A stretch of DNA of 64,000 bases from JBHELB01 sp041859045. Its GTDB lineage: Bacteria; Hydrogenedentota; Hydrogenedentia; Hydrogenedentales; SLHB01. The translations under genes and the position numbers were made by a program. Below the pieces are notes generated by a model. The model was given only the letters and a program-made list of their open reading frames with translations, was not told where the DNA came from and made no database searches. Of the stretch, positions 44,471 through 53,376 are shown one piece after another; within the stretch, counting starts at the first letter, position 1; each line of letters starts with the position of its first letter. The DNA lies in contig JBHELB010000040.1 of NCBI GenBank assembly GCA_041859045.1, positions 1 to 64,000 on the forward strand, given 5' to 3'.

Positions 44471-45159
44471 TTCATCTCTCTCCTGTTTGCTTTGCTGTAA
44501 CCAACATTGTCCATGCGCCGCGCACCGGCACCATGCCAGCCGCGCGCAATGGACGGACTTCTTGAGTGGACGCAGCCTGCCGCGTTTTTACTGCGGCCTT
44601 TTCCCTTCCCACTCGTTTGATTCAACTGTAGAAGCCTGGGGAAGGTGGGACTACCGTTCCCTGCCTCCCAATCGATGCGGTCACTCCTATTGCCGCATCA
44701 CGTTCCTTGCTCGCGAGATACTCTCGAGCTTCGTGCAGTCCCGCACGAAGGTGCCGAGCAATGAACGCTCCGGTACGCGTCTGCTATCGACGCTGCGTTT
44801 CAGTGAGCAAGCGCGATGCCAAATCCGCTCTGTATTCACGGCCCAACATCGTCTTTGCTCTATCTGCTTCGCACCCTTTCGCTTAGCGTCTGGTGCGCGT
44901 CCGGCATGTCTGTCTTCCCTCACCTCAATTTGCTGTATGAATACCCGAACTGCGTCAGAGGTTCCCGTTTTGAGGCAGAAATTTTTCAAGTCTCTTTTTT
45001 TGTTTTATATGCCCAATGCAGTTTTCCTTTGCATCGGCAAAAGCGAGGACTTAAGCGCCGCAAGGACGGCAAAGAAGATAGGAAAACCCCGCCGAAAATA
45101 CCTCAAAGGGTGGAAATAGTACAGCGGCGCAGATGTATTCCTGCGCCGCCGCACGAAGT
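44471..45159. other. long region without a supported gene
   Basis: These 689 bases have open frames on both strands, but their products are Cys/Ser/Arg-rich without ribosome sites and look like chance. One perfect 8-base hairpin CTTCGTGC / GCACGAAG (44729-44750) stands in the middle. AT content rises around 44990-45020 (a run of T), and a GCCGCAAGGACGGCAAAGAAG stretch near 45055 resembles dispersed repeats of the CAAAGG type. No RNA gene was recognised. Confidence 0.4.
45124..45149 (-). terminator. hairpin after lpdA
   Basis: Perfect GCGGCGCAG / CTGCGCCGC arms with an 8-base loop, 11 bases past the lpdA stop on the minus strand. No clear U-run. Confidence 0.5.
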
Positions 45160-46605
45160 TTACGCCGAAGCGGCGGTTTCTTTCTTCGACTTAGGGCGAT
45201 AGACGTGAGTGCTGTGCCCGAAGATCATCTCGGCGGTTTCCATTACCGTTTCGCTCAACGTGGGATGCGCATGGATACTCAGCGACACGTCGCTGGCGGT
45301 GGCGCCCATTTCGATCGCAAGCACGCCTTCCGCGATCAGTTCGCCTGCGCCCGGACCGACGATGCCAACCCCCAGCACGCGATCTGTGTCTGGATCCGTG
45401 ATGACTTTCGTAAGCCCGTCGCTACGGCCGAGCGTTGCAGCGCGCCCACTCGCGCCCCAGGGAAAACGCGCCACTTTGAACGCCTTTCCCGCCTCCTCGA
45501 GTTGACGTTCCGTCATGCCGCACCAGGCGAGTTCCGGATCGGTAAAAACAACTGCAGGGATTGCCTGCGGCTCGAAGGCAGTCTTCTTTCCCGCAAGCAC
45601 TTCCGCGGCGACACGTCCTTCGTGCGACGCCTTATGCGCAAGCATCGGTTCGCCCGCGATATCGCCAATCGCGAAGATCGCCGGGTCCGTGGTTCTGCGC
45701 TGCTCGTCGACCTTGATGAATCCTTTCGCATCCACTTCGACTTTGGTCGCGTGCAGGCTCAGCCCGCTCGAATTCGGTTTGCGCCCGACGCAGACCAGCA
45801 CCTTGTCGAATGTACGCACCTGGTCGCGGCCATCCGGTCCTTGCAACACCACCTCGATGCCGTTATCTTCTTCCTTCGCGCTGACCAGTTTCGTGCGCAA
45901 TAGGATCTCGTGCAACACGTCAACCATGCGGCGATGCAGCACTTCAACCAAGTCGGCGTCGGCGCCTGGCAACAACGCGGGCATCATTTCGACGACCGAG
46001 ACTTTCGTGCCCAGTGCGGCATAGACCGTACCCAGTTCCAAGCCGATATAGCCGCCTCCGACGATTAGCAGTGATTCCGGGATATCGGTGATCTGCAGCG
46101 CGTTGCTCGAATTCATCACGCGGGGCGACTCGAACAGCAACGCGGGAACCGTTGCCGGACGCGAACCTGCAGCGATGATCGTGTACTCGGTGTTAATGAA
46201 CTGCTCCGAGCCGTCATCCGCCACGACTTTGATACGCTTGGACTCCTCGAAACTGCCCCGGCCCTGCACGTAGCGAATCTTGCGCGCCTGGCACAGTTGG
46301 CCAAGTCCGCCCGTCATCTTCGCAACCACCGCGTCCTTGCCCGCGCGCAATTTGTCGATGTCGACCTGCGGCGGTTCGAAGTAGATGCCCCATTCCGCCG
46401 CATCTTTCGCGTCGCGAATAATCTTGGCCGCGTGCAACAACGCCTTCGACGGAATGCAGCCCTTGTACAGGCACACGCCGCCGGGATTCGGTTCGAGGTT
46501 CACCAACGTCACGTCCAGTCCCAGGTCCGCCGCCATGAACGCCGCCGCGTACCCGCCCGGACCGCCGCCGATAACCGTCAAATGTGTCGTGATTTCAGTC
46601 GTCAT
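45160..46605 (-). CDS. lpdA: dihydrolipoyl dehydrogenase (E3)
   Basis: 481 residues with the family's FAD motif 'LTVIGGGPGGYAAAFMAADL', redox disulfide 'GGVCLYKGCIPSKALLHAA' (CxxxxC), NAD motif 'LLIVGGGYIGLELGTVYAAL' and the catalytic 'HAHPTLSETVMETAE' at the C-terminus. It reoxidises the lipoyl arms of a 2-oxoacid dehydrogenase. The gene follows the E2 gene by 23 bases in the same operon. Confidence 0.95.
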   Translation of the reverse strand: MTTEITTHLTVIGGGPGGYAAAFMAADLGLDVTLVNLEPNPGGVCLYKGCIPSKALLHAAKIIRDAKDAAEWGIYFEPPQVDIDKLRAGKDAVVAKMTGGLGQLCQARKIRYVQGRGSFEESKRIKVVADDGSEQFINTEYTIIAAGSRPATVPALLFESPRVMNSSNALQITDIPESLLIVGGGYIGLELGTVYAALGTKVSVVEMMPALLPGADADLVEVLHRRMVDVLHEILLRTKLVSAKEEDNGIEVVLQGPDGRDQVRTFDKVLVCVGRKPNSSGLSLHATKVEVDAKGFIKVDEQRRTTDPAIFAIGDIAGEPMLAHKASHEGRVAAEVLAGKKTAFEPQAIPAVVFTDPELAWCGMTERQLEEAGKAFKVARFPWGASGRAATLGRSDGLTKVITDPDTDRVLGVGIVGPGAGELIAEGVLAIEMGATASDVSLSIHAHPTLSETVMETAEMIFGHSTHVYRPKSKKETAASA

Positions 46606-46628
46606 ATCGTGGTGGGTACTCCGTTTAC

Positions 46629-47966
46629 TTATCCCTCAAGGAACAACAGGAACGGCTGCTCAAGCGCCTCGCAGATCCAACGCAGGAACCGCGCGCCGTC
46701 CGCGCCGTCAATGATTCGGTGATCGTACGAGAGGCTCAAAGGCAGCATCGTGCGCGGAACGAACTGTCCATTCACATACACCGGCTCGATCGCCGAGCGC
46801 GATACGCCCAGAATCGCGACTTCCGGTGTATTGACGATAGGCGTGAAGGCTGTGCCGCCGATACCGCCAAGATTGCTGATCGTGAACGTCCCGCCCTGCA
46901 TTTCATCCAGCGTCGCCTTTCGCGCGCGCGCACGCCCGGCCAGGTCCGCGAGTTCAGTGGCGATGACGGAGATGTTCTTCTTGTCCGCATCGCGCAACAC
47001 TGGCACCACGAGCCCGCGGTCCGTATCCACCGCGACGCCGATATGGCAGTAGTCCTTGAGCACCACCTGCTGATTCGCCATGTCAATGCTCGCGTTGAAC
47101 TGCGGGAACTTCCGTAACGCGCCCGCGACGATCTTGACGAGGATCGCGGTCATCGTGAGTTTGCCGCCCGCCGCTTCAACACGCGGACCATACTTCTTGC
47201 GTAGCTCCTCAATCGCCGTGACGTCCGCCTTGTCGAACTGCGTCACATGCGGCACCGTGGTCCAGGCGTACGTCATGTTCTCGGCCGTGCGGCGGCGAAT
47301 GTTTGTCATGGGCTGTCGCTCCGCGTCGCCCCACCGCGCGAAATCCGGCAACGGCGCAGCCGCAACGGCTGGACTTGCCACGCGCGGCGCGGTTCCTCCC
47401 GCGTCGATGTTGGCGCGGCGCGCATAGAGCTTGACGTCTTCCGCGGTCAATCGGCCGTCGGGCGCGGACGCCGGGACTTCATGAATGTCGACGCCGATCT
47501 CCCGTGCCAACCGGCGGACCGACGGCGACGCGGATACCGCCGCACGCTGCGTGGTCGTAGTGGGAGGCGACTGCGGTGCAGCCGTAGGTGGAGATACAGG
47601 CGCTGCGGAGTTTGCCGGCTCCGGCGCAGGAGGTTCCGCCGCCGCCGCCGTGGGCTCGGGGGCTGGAGCTGGAGCTGGAGCCGGGGCCGGTTCTGGGGCT
47701 GGCGTCGGCGGAGCCACTGCGGCAGCGCCATTTGTCGCCACCGTCAGCACGACCTCGCCCACGCGCAGTGTTGCGCCGGGCTTCGTACGTACCTCGACGA
47801 CTTGGCCCTCGACCGTCGACGGCACCTCAAGCGCGGCCTTATCGGTCTCGATTTCGAGTACCGGCTGCTCCAGTTTCAAGACGTCCCCCGGCGACACCAT
47901 CACCCGAGTCACCGTGCCGGATTCGACGTTTTCACCCAATCCAGGAAGGCGGAATTCCGTAGTCAT
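46629..47966 (-). CDS. dihydrolipoamide acyltransferase (E2)
   Basis: From ATG 47966 the product is 445 residues. One lipoyl domain with ETDKAALEVPS (Lys 43), a Pro/Ala-rich linker of about 70 residues, a peripheral-subunit binding domain ('SPSVRRLAREIGVDIHEVPA' to 'TAEDVKLYARR') and the catalytic domain ending SYDHRIIDGADGARFL. Domain wording fits the pyruvate dehydrogenase AceF type. The E1 gene is not in this window: upstream lies a small membrane protein. The Pro/Ala linker is a low-complexity, GC-rich tract at 47560-47730. Confidence 0.93.
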   Translation of the reverse strand: MTTEFRLPGLGENVESGTVTRVMVSPGDVLKLEQPVLEIETDKAALEVPSTVEGQVVEVRTKPGATLRVGEVVLTVATNGAAAVAPPTPAPEPAPAPAPAPAPEPTAAAAEPPAPEPANSAAPVSPPTAAPQSPPTTTTQRAAVSASPSVRRLAREIGVDIHEVPASAPDGRLTAEDVKLYARRANIDAGGTAPRVASPAVAAAPLPDFARWGDAERQPMTNIRRRTAENMTYAWTTVPHVTQFDKADVTAIEELRKKYGPRVEAAGGKLTMTAILVKIVAGALRKFPQFNASIDMANQQVVLKDYCHIGVAVDTDRGLVVPVLRDADKKNISVIATELADLAGRARARKATLDEMQGGTFTISNLGGIGGTAFTPIVNTPEVAILGVSRSAIEPVYVNGQFVPRTMLPLSLSYDHRIIDGADGARFLRWICEALEQPFLLFLEG

Positions 47967-48170
47967 GCGGCGTTTTTCTCCCATTATTGCTTCGCACGCG
48001 CAACGCACGTTCATCGGGCGGAACACCAGTACCACGGAGAACATTCCGTAACCATGTATTCCCCCGCGACTTGCGCAGTCAGAGTACCGATTTCGCCTCT
48101 ATACACGCAACCAGCAAAAAGACCAGGGTGTCTGGGATATTCACAGGGGATCTTGCGTTGGCTGGCGGAT

Positions 48171-48521
48171 TTACTGTCCGGGCGGCGAATAGTTGGCCAC
48201 AATATGGAAAAAGATCGCCGCATAGAGCAACAACAGCGCGAAGGGCAGCGCGGCGAGATATATGGTGGTTCGCTTTTTGGGAGACGGCATTGCGGGATCC
48301 AGCAGATAGGCCCACACATGGAGCACCCAGAATCCGGCTATGAGAACGTTTACCCAGGCAGCTACCTTCAGTTCGCTCCAGCCCGTCAAGACAGCAATCA
48401 ACAGTGCTCCGAGCCCCAAGGCTAGCGGTCCTAAAACCCGCATCGTCCAATGATTGCGATATGCTTCCGCCCATCTGGTGATAGATGCAGACTCGGCAAT
48501 TTCCCTCGGTAGTTGCCTCAC
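48171..48521 (-). CDS. small membrane protein, unknown function
   Basis: 116 residues with three to four membrane segments ('LGPLALGLGALLIAVLTGW', 'AAWVNVLIAGFWVLHVWAYL', 'TIYLAALPFALLLLYAAIFF'). N-terminal 45 residues are amphipathic and charged. No family recognised. It lies between the E2 gene and an exported protein gene on the same strand and may be cotranscribed with the latter (gap 23 bases). Confidence 0.6.
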   Translation of the reverse strand: MRQLPREIAESASITRWAEAYRNHWTMRVLGPLALGLGALLIAVLTGWSELKVAAWVNVLIAGFWVLHVWAYLLDPAMPSPKKRTTIYLAALPFALLLLYAAIFFHIVANYSPPGQ

Positions 48522-48544
48522 AGTAGATTCTGTCCCAAAATTCC

Positions 48545-49717
48545 TTATTCCACTATCCTCGCCTCCTGAAGCTTGCGGTACCCCGTGTCGGCGGGCTCAA
48601 AGACCGCGAATCTCGAGCCGCTCCAGCATACCAGGAGTCCATTGGACTCGGAGATAGCCGCAGCTAATGGCTGCCAGTCGAGCGATGCGTTCAGACCAGC
48701 CTGCATGCACGCGCCGGTCGACGAGCTCCAGACGTCAATCGATTTCGGTCTTTCGTTTTTCCAGACAACCCAATCTTTCCATGCGCCTACGGGGAGCCCC
48801 GCGCCGGGCTGCTCAAAGGGATACCCTTTCAGTAAGGTGATGTTCGCCGTGATACGTCCATCTTGCTCAGTCAACCTCACGCGCCGCACTCCCAGAGCGC
48901 CGTGCAAGAAGGCGTAGAATTCGGAAGGCGTTCCGGTGCTTGCCAAGTGATATACGTTCTTGGGCATGGGCACAGGGGCGTGGGGAACGATGCGTTGCGC
49001 GGAAATATCCACAACGGCCAATCCCCCTTGATCGCTGCCTGCGGCAAATTCACCTGGGCCTGCGAGCTTAGCGGGCAGAAGTATCCTTCCCTTCCCCAGC
49101 AGCAGCGTAGGGCCCACGGGCGTTCCCTGTTCGCCGATAGCTTTCGCCTCGGCGCGCAACTGGAGATCGGAAAGGCTATAGAGCGAATACCCTTCCACGT
49201 CATCCACATGTCTGCACAAAATCATGGATTCTTCGGGAAAAACACGGACAACACATGACACGGCAAATCGGCCTGTACCGGAATCTTGCCCAACATCGGA
49301 AGTCTGAGCGGGCAACACTCTCTCTTTCCGGTAACAGCCCGCGATGGTTTTCGGCAGCTTGCGGATTTCGCCCGTGTTGGCGTCGCGATATGAGGTTTCG
49401 GAGAAGGGTTCATTCGGTTTGGGCGGCTGGCTGGAATCAAACCCGGCGTTCGTCTGCCATACAAGATGCCTAGACGTGCTTCCATCGACAATGGTGGGGA
49501 TATGATCGAGGTCATTGACCAAGAACGTCGTTTTCGAGTCTTTGAGTGTGTGAGAAAAGAGGAAGTACCGCCCGTCTGCTTTCTGGTAGACGCCCAGCAG
49601 CGTCCCGTCTGAGGCCGGTGTCATGTAAAAAATACTCGGCTCGCGCTCGGGCCAATAGGACGCATTCGCGCCTGGATGCAACAGCGAGACGATCATCCAC
49701 AGACTTAACATTCGCAT
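48545..49717 (-). CDS. exported protein with propeller-like repeats, unknown
   Basis: 390 residues with a short N-terminal signal ('MRMLSLWMIVSLLHPGANAS'; ATG 49717 follows GGAGGGCGG). The rest alternates short beta strands and turns ('GVYQKADGRYFLFSHTLKDS', 'GLAVVDISAQRIVPHAPVPM', 'SRFAVFEPADTGYRKLQEA') in the manner of a beta-propeller or a report-style lipoprotein-like domain. I recognise no family. A solo copy of a dispersed repeat arm lies about 90 bases upstream. Confidence 0.6.
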   Translation of the reverse strand: MRMLSLWMIVSLLHPGANASYWPEREPSIFYMTPASDGTLLGVYQKADGRYFLFSHTLKDSKTTFLVNDLDHIPTIVDGSTSRHLVWQTNAGFDSSQPPKPNEPFSETSYRDANTGEIRKLPKTIAGCYRKERVLPAQTSDVGQDSGTGRFAVSCVVRVFPEESMILCRHVDDVEGYSLYSLSDLQLRAEAKAIGEQGTPVGPTLLLGKGRILLPAKLAGPGEFAAGSDQGGLAVVDISAQRIVPHAPVPMPKNVYHLASTGTPSEFYAFLHGALGVRRVRLTEQDGRITANITLLKGYPFEQPGAGLPVGAWKDWVVWKNERPKSIDVWSSSTGACMQAGLNASLDWQPLAAAISESNGLLVCWSGSRFAVFEPADTGYRKLQEARIVE

Positions 49718-49802
49718 CGTCCGCCCTCCATTCGCTTTACTATACTACCCCACTTTGGCTATTTCATGAAATATTTCTGTATATGAAAGGCAAAGGCGGT
49801 CA

Positions 49803-49828
49803 AAATGCTCTAACGCCGGCGACCGTGC
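49803..49828. repeat. solo arm of the TAGAGCATTT element
   Basis: AAAATGCTCTAACGCCGGCG followed by ACCGT matches the right arm and flank of the 1478-1541 element (AAATGCTCTAATGTCGGAG then ACCGT) at all but about five positions. The matching left arm is not seen, so this is a half element between the exported protein and LolD genes. Confidence 0.5.
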
Positions 49829-49844
49829 GCACAAAACGCCCGCC

Positions 49845-50540
49845 CTAGCCCTTCCGCTGTTGCGCGAGCCCTTCATGCAGGTGAACCCAGCGATGGGCGC
49901 GGTGGGCAAGGGCCTCGTCGTGCGTGACGGCGACAAGCGTGACGCCTTCGGACTGGTTGAGGCTCCACAGGAGATCGATGATCCCCGCGCCGGTGCTCTC
50001 GTCGAGATTGCCGGTCGGTTCATCGGCCAGCACGAGCGCGGGACGATTGAACAACGCCCGCGCAATCGCCACGCGCTGCTGCTCGCCGCCGCTGAGTCGG
50101 CCCGGCTTGTGTGTCATGCGGTCAGCGAGACCGACTTTCGTTAGCAGTTCTTCAGCCCGCGCCGCACAATCCTTCCGCGATGCCCCCCGCGCCAGTGCCG
50201 GCATCATCACATTCTCGAACGCGGTGAATTCCGGAAGAAGATGGTAGAACTGAAACACAAACCCAAGATCGCGGTTGCGCAGTGTGCTTAATGCGCGCCC
50301 GCTCATATGGTGCAAGGACTGGCCTCGGAAGAGGACCTCGCCTTCGGTCGGCGTATCGAGCGTGCCGACGATGTGCAGCAATGTGCTTTTGCCGACGCCC
50401 GATGGCCCGGTAATTACGAGCACCTCGCCCGCGCGCACATCGAAAGTGACGCCGCGCAGGATGCGCAGTTCGCGTGTGCCGTCGTGAAACTTCTTGACGA
50501 CGCGTCGGCATTCGAGCAAGGGCTGAGAGGAGTTACTCAT
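49845..50540 (-). CDS. lolD: lipoprotein-releasing ABC ATPase
   Basis: 231 residues from ATG 50540. Walker A GPSGVGKST, Q-loop 'FQFYHLLPEFTAFENVMMPA', signature LSGGEQQRVAIAR, Walker B 'LVLADEPTGNLD' and His in 'VAVTHDEALAH'. The start overlaps the permease stop by eight bases. It powers release of outer-membrane lipoproteins by LolCE-type permeases. Confidence 0.92.
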   Translation of the reverse strand: MSNSSQPLLECRRVVKKFHDGTRELRILRGVTFDVRAGEVLVITGPSGVGKSTLLHIVGTLDTPTEGEVLFRGQSLHHMSGRALSTLRNRDLGFVFQFYHLLPEFTAFENVMMPALARGASRKDCAARAEELLTKVGLADRMTHKPGRLSGGEQQRVAIARALFNRPALVLADEPTGNLDESTGAGIIDLLWSLNQSEGVTLVAVTHDEALAHRAHRWVHLHEGLAQQRKG

Positions 50541-51804
50541 AGCGCAATGCATCCACTGGGTTAAGACGCGAGGCGCTCCACGCCGGATACAATGTGGAGA
50601 GAAACGTCAACAACACCGAACACAACGTGATCTTGAAAATGTCGCCCCAGATGACCGCAACGGGCATGTGCTCGAAAAAGTAGATCTGGCTATTGAACAG
50701 ATCGATGCGGAGTATCCATGCGAGGACTTTGGCGACCGGCGTGATGTTGTACGCCGTGAGCGTGCCCAGCACGACACCAAGGAACGTGCCGCTCAGGCCA
50801 ATATAGAGTCCCTCCAGAATAAAGACGAGTAGAATCGACGATGAACTCGAGCCGATTGTGCGCAAAATGCCGATGTCCCGGCGCTTTTCCATCACCAACA
50901 TGATCAGCGTGCTCATGATGTTGAACGCGGCGACGAGAATGATGAACACAAGAATGATGAACATCGCCACCTTCTCTTGCTTCAGCGCTTCAAAGTAGGC
51001 GCGCTGATCCTCGTACCACGTGGTCGGCAGGAGCTTCAGGACGCGGCGCACCTTATCGGCGGCTATCGCCGCAGCCTCTGCGCTTTCGTCGGTGAGGCGG
51101 CAATGGATGCCGTCGACGCCTTCATCGTCGCGCAACATGCGCGCGGTGTCGAGGTCGAGATAGGCGTAGATGCTGTCGAAGTCCGTCATCTTCGCCTCGG
51201 CGATGCCGCTGACCGTGACGTAAACCTCCTGCCCCATACGGCGGCCCATCGGCGTGGTCTTGCTCTTCGGCGTGACAACCGCCAACGTGTCACCGACGTC
51301 GACACCGAGCTTCTCCGCGAGCAGATACCCAAGCACAATTTCCTTGTGGCCGGGAAGCTTGCCCCGGGCGTGAATGCGGCCGTCGCGGTCTTCCAGATTC
51401 TGCTGAATGTCGGTGACCGCGCTTTCGCGCTCCGGATCGATCCCGCGGATGTACGCGCCGGTGTAGAACTCGCCGTAGCGCCCGTTGCTGGTTTTCAGCA
51501 GCGCCTCGAGTTGGATAATCGGACTCGCCGCAATGATCTCCGGGCAGACCTTCTTCAGATCGTCGATGACCTTGTCGGGGTCTTTCATTGTGCCGTGCTC
51601 TTCCTGCACGAAAAGATGCGCTCGGTTCGCGAGTAGCGAGCGCGTAAATTCGAGATCGAAGCCGGACATCACACTCATCACGACAATCAGCGCCATCACG
51701 CCGACCGTTACGCCCGCGATGGTCAACACCGTGATGAGATTGACGAAGCGAGTCTTGCGCTTGCCGCGCAAGTACCGCAACGCCACAAAAGCCTCGAATT
51801 TCAT
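50533..51804 (-). CDS. lolC: lipoprotein-releasing permease (LolC/LolE family)
   Basis: 423 residues. The N-terminus 'EAFVALRYLRGKRKTRFVNL' with the first helix is diagnostic of LolC/LolE. A periplasmic domain of about 220 residues is followed by three helices, with the FtsX-type 'EKRRDIGILRTIGSSSSSIL' loop and ending 'SRLNPVDALRYE'. Only one permease is encoded, so the complex is probably a LolF-like homodimer, as in many non-gamma lineages. Confidence 0.9.
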   Translation of the reverse strand: MKFEAFVALRYLRGKRKTRFVNLITVLTIAGVTVGVMALIVVMSVMSGFDLEFTRSLLANRAHLFVQEEHGTMKDPDKVIDDLKKVCPEIIAASPIIQLEALLKTSNGRYGEFYTGAYIRGIDPERESAVTDIQQNLEDRDGRIHARGKLPGHKEIVLGYLLAEKLGVDVGDTLAVVTPKSKTTPMGRRMGQEVYVTVSGIAEAKMTDFDSIYAYLDLDTARMLRDDEGVDGIHCRLTDESAEAAAIAADKVRRVLKLLPTTWYEDQRAYFEALKQEKVAMFIILVFIILVAAFNIMSTLIMLVMEKRRDIGILRTIGSSSSSILLVFILEGLYIGLSGTFLGVVLGTLTAYNITPVAKVLAWILRIDLFNSQIYFFEHMPVAVIWGDIFKITLCSVLLTFLSTLYPAWSASRLNPVDALRYE

Positions 51805-51837
51805 TCTAATTCCCCGACGCTTCTTGCTAGCAGCGCA

Positions 51838-53346
51838 TCACACGTTGCGCAACTGCGGAAAAAAAATGACCTCGCGAATGGACGCCGAATCCGTGAGGAG
51901 CATGGCGAGGCGATCGATGCCGATCCCCAGCCCCGCCGTTGGCGGCATGCCCACCTCCAATGCATGGATGAAATCTTCGTCCAAGAACTGCGCCTCGTCG
52001 TCGCCGGCTTCGCGCTGGCGCACCTGATCCATGAATCGCTCGCGCTGGTCGATCGGGTCGTTGAGTTCCGAGAACGCGTTGCCGACCTCAAGGCACCCGA
52101 TAAAGGGCTGGAATCGCTCGGTGATGCCGGGATTCCCGCGCTTCTTCTTTGCCAGCGGCGAGATTTCGAGCGGATAGTCGTAAAGGAAGGTCGGCTGAAT
52201 CAGGTTCGGCTGCACCTTGGCCGACATGACTTCGTCGACGATCTTGCCGTAGCCCATCGTCTTGTCGATATCCACGCCGATGCTGCGCGCGAGACGTGCG
52301 GCCTCGTCGCGGTTATCCGCCAACGGCTCGAGGTCGATGCCCGCGTATTCGCGGATGGCCCCGAACAGCGTCATGCGCTTCCAGGGGCGCGCCGCGGAGA
52401 TTTCCGTGCCCTGGTACGTAAACGTGGTGTTACCGTTGACGCGTTCGATGATCGCCACGAGCATTTCCTCGGTTTCGTCCATCAATCCCATGTAATCCTG
52501 GTAGGCCTCGTAAAGTTCCATCGTCGTGAATTCGGGATTGTGACGCGTGTCGACGCCCTCGTTGCGGAAGCAGCGATTGATCTCGAAGACCTTCTCGAAT
52601 CCCCCGACGATCAGTTTTTTGAGGTAGAGTTCCGGCGCGATGCGCAGGTAGAAATCGCTGTCGTACGTGTTGTGATGCGTGATGAACGGACGCGCCGTGG
52701 CGCCGCCGGGAATCGGGTGGAGCATGGGCGTCTCGACTTCCAGGAATCCTCGCGACGCAAGCCATTCGCGCATGACCGAGATGATCTGAATGCGCTTGCG
52801 GAAAGTCTGGTGCACTTCCGGATTCGCCACGAGATCGAGATAGCGCTGACGGTACCGCGTTTCAACATCGGTGAGGCCATGCCACTTTTCCGGCAGCGGG
52901 CGCATGGACTTGGTGAGCAGTTCGAACCGCTCCACTTGCACGGTGACCTCGCCCGTGCGCGTACGGAAAAGCGTGCCCTCGACGCCCAAGTGATCGCCGA
53001 TGTCCAGATCATCCAGCGTCGTGAAGATCTCTTCGCCCAGCGCATCCTTCTTGAAATAGACCTGAATGCGGCCCGTTTCATCGCGCAGCGCCGCGAAGAC
53101 ACTCTTGCCGTGACCGCGAAACTCCGTCATGCGCCCTGCAATGGTGACCCGCAGATCGATGGCGGTCTTGTCCTCAGCCGTTTCCTCGGCAGTCTCGAAA
53201 GCCGCGCGGGCGTCGCCGATCGTGTGCGAGCGCACAAACGTGTACTTGAACGGTTCATCGCCCCGCGCGCGGACCCGCGCGAGCTTGTCCAAGCGGTGCT
53301 GGTAGAGTTCATCGGCCGTCGAATGATGTTCGTGTTCCTGAGTCAT
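51838..53346 (-). CDS. lysS: lysyl-tRNA synthetase, class II
   Basis: 502 residues. The N-terminal OB fold ('TIAGRMTEFRGHGKSVFAAL', 'GRIQVYFKKDALGEE') is followed by the class II core: motif 1 region 'EVETPMLHPIPGGATARPF', motif 2 'FEINRCFRNEGVDTRHNPEF' and motif 3 'GLGIGIDRLAMLLTDSAS'. The gene precedes LolC by 33 bases and follows prfB by 30 on the same strand, so translation and lipoprotein export genes share a transcript. Confidence 0.96.
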   Translation of the reverse strand: MTQEHEHHSTADELYQHRLDKLARVRARGDEPFKYTFVRSHTIGDARAAFETAEETAEDKTAIDLRVTIAGRMTEFRGHGKSVFAALRDETGRIQVYFKKDALGEEIFTTLDDLDIGDHLGVEGTLFRTRTGEVTVQVERFELLTKSMRPLPEKWHGLTDVETRYRQRYLDLVANPEVHQTFRKRIQIISVMREWLASRGFLEVETPMLHPIPGGATARPFITHHNTYDSDFYLRIAPELYLKKLIVGGFEKVFEINRCFRNEGVDTRHNPEFTTMELYEAYQDYMGLMDETEEMLVAIIERVNGNTTFTYQGTEISAARPWKRMTLFGAIREYAGIDLEPLADNRDEAARLARSIGVDIDKTMGYGKIVDEVMSAKVQPNLIQPTFLYDYPLEISPLAKKKRGNPGITERFQPFIGCLEVGNAFSELNDPIDQRERFMDQVRQREAGDDEAQFLDEDFIHALEVGMPPTAGLGIGIDRLAMLLTDSASIREVIFFPQLRNV

Positions 53347-53376
53347 GGCGTCCTTCTTGCCTATAGTTGGTGCGCT

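Noticed and set aside
44463..45119. 218-codon frame in the gene-free region
   Set aside because: Cys, Ser and Arg-rich product, start inside the neighbouring gene's promoter region, no ribosome site.
47560..47730. Repetitive GC-rich tract that could be a microsatellite
   Set aside because: It encodes the Pro/Ala linker between E2 domains, a normal feature of the family.
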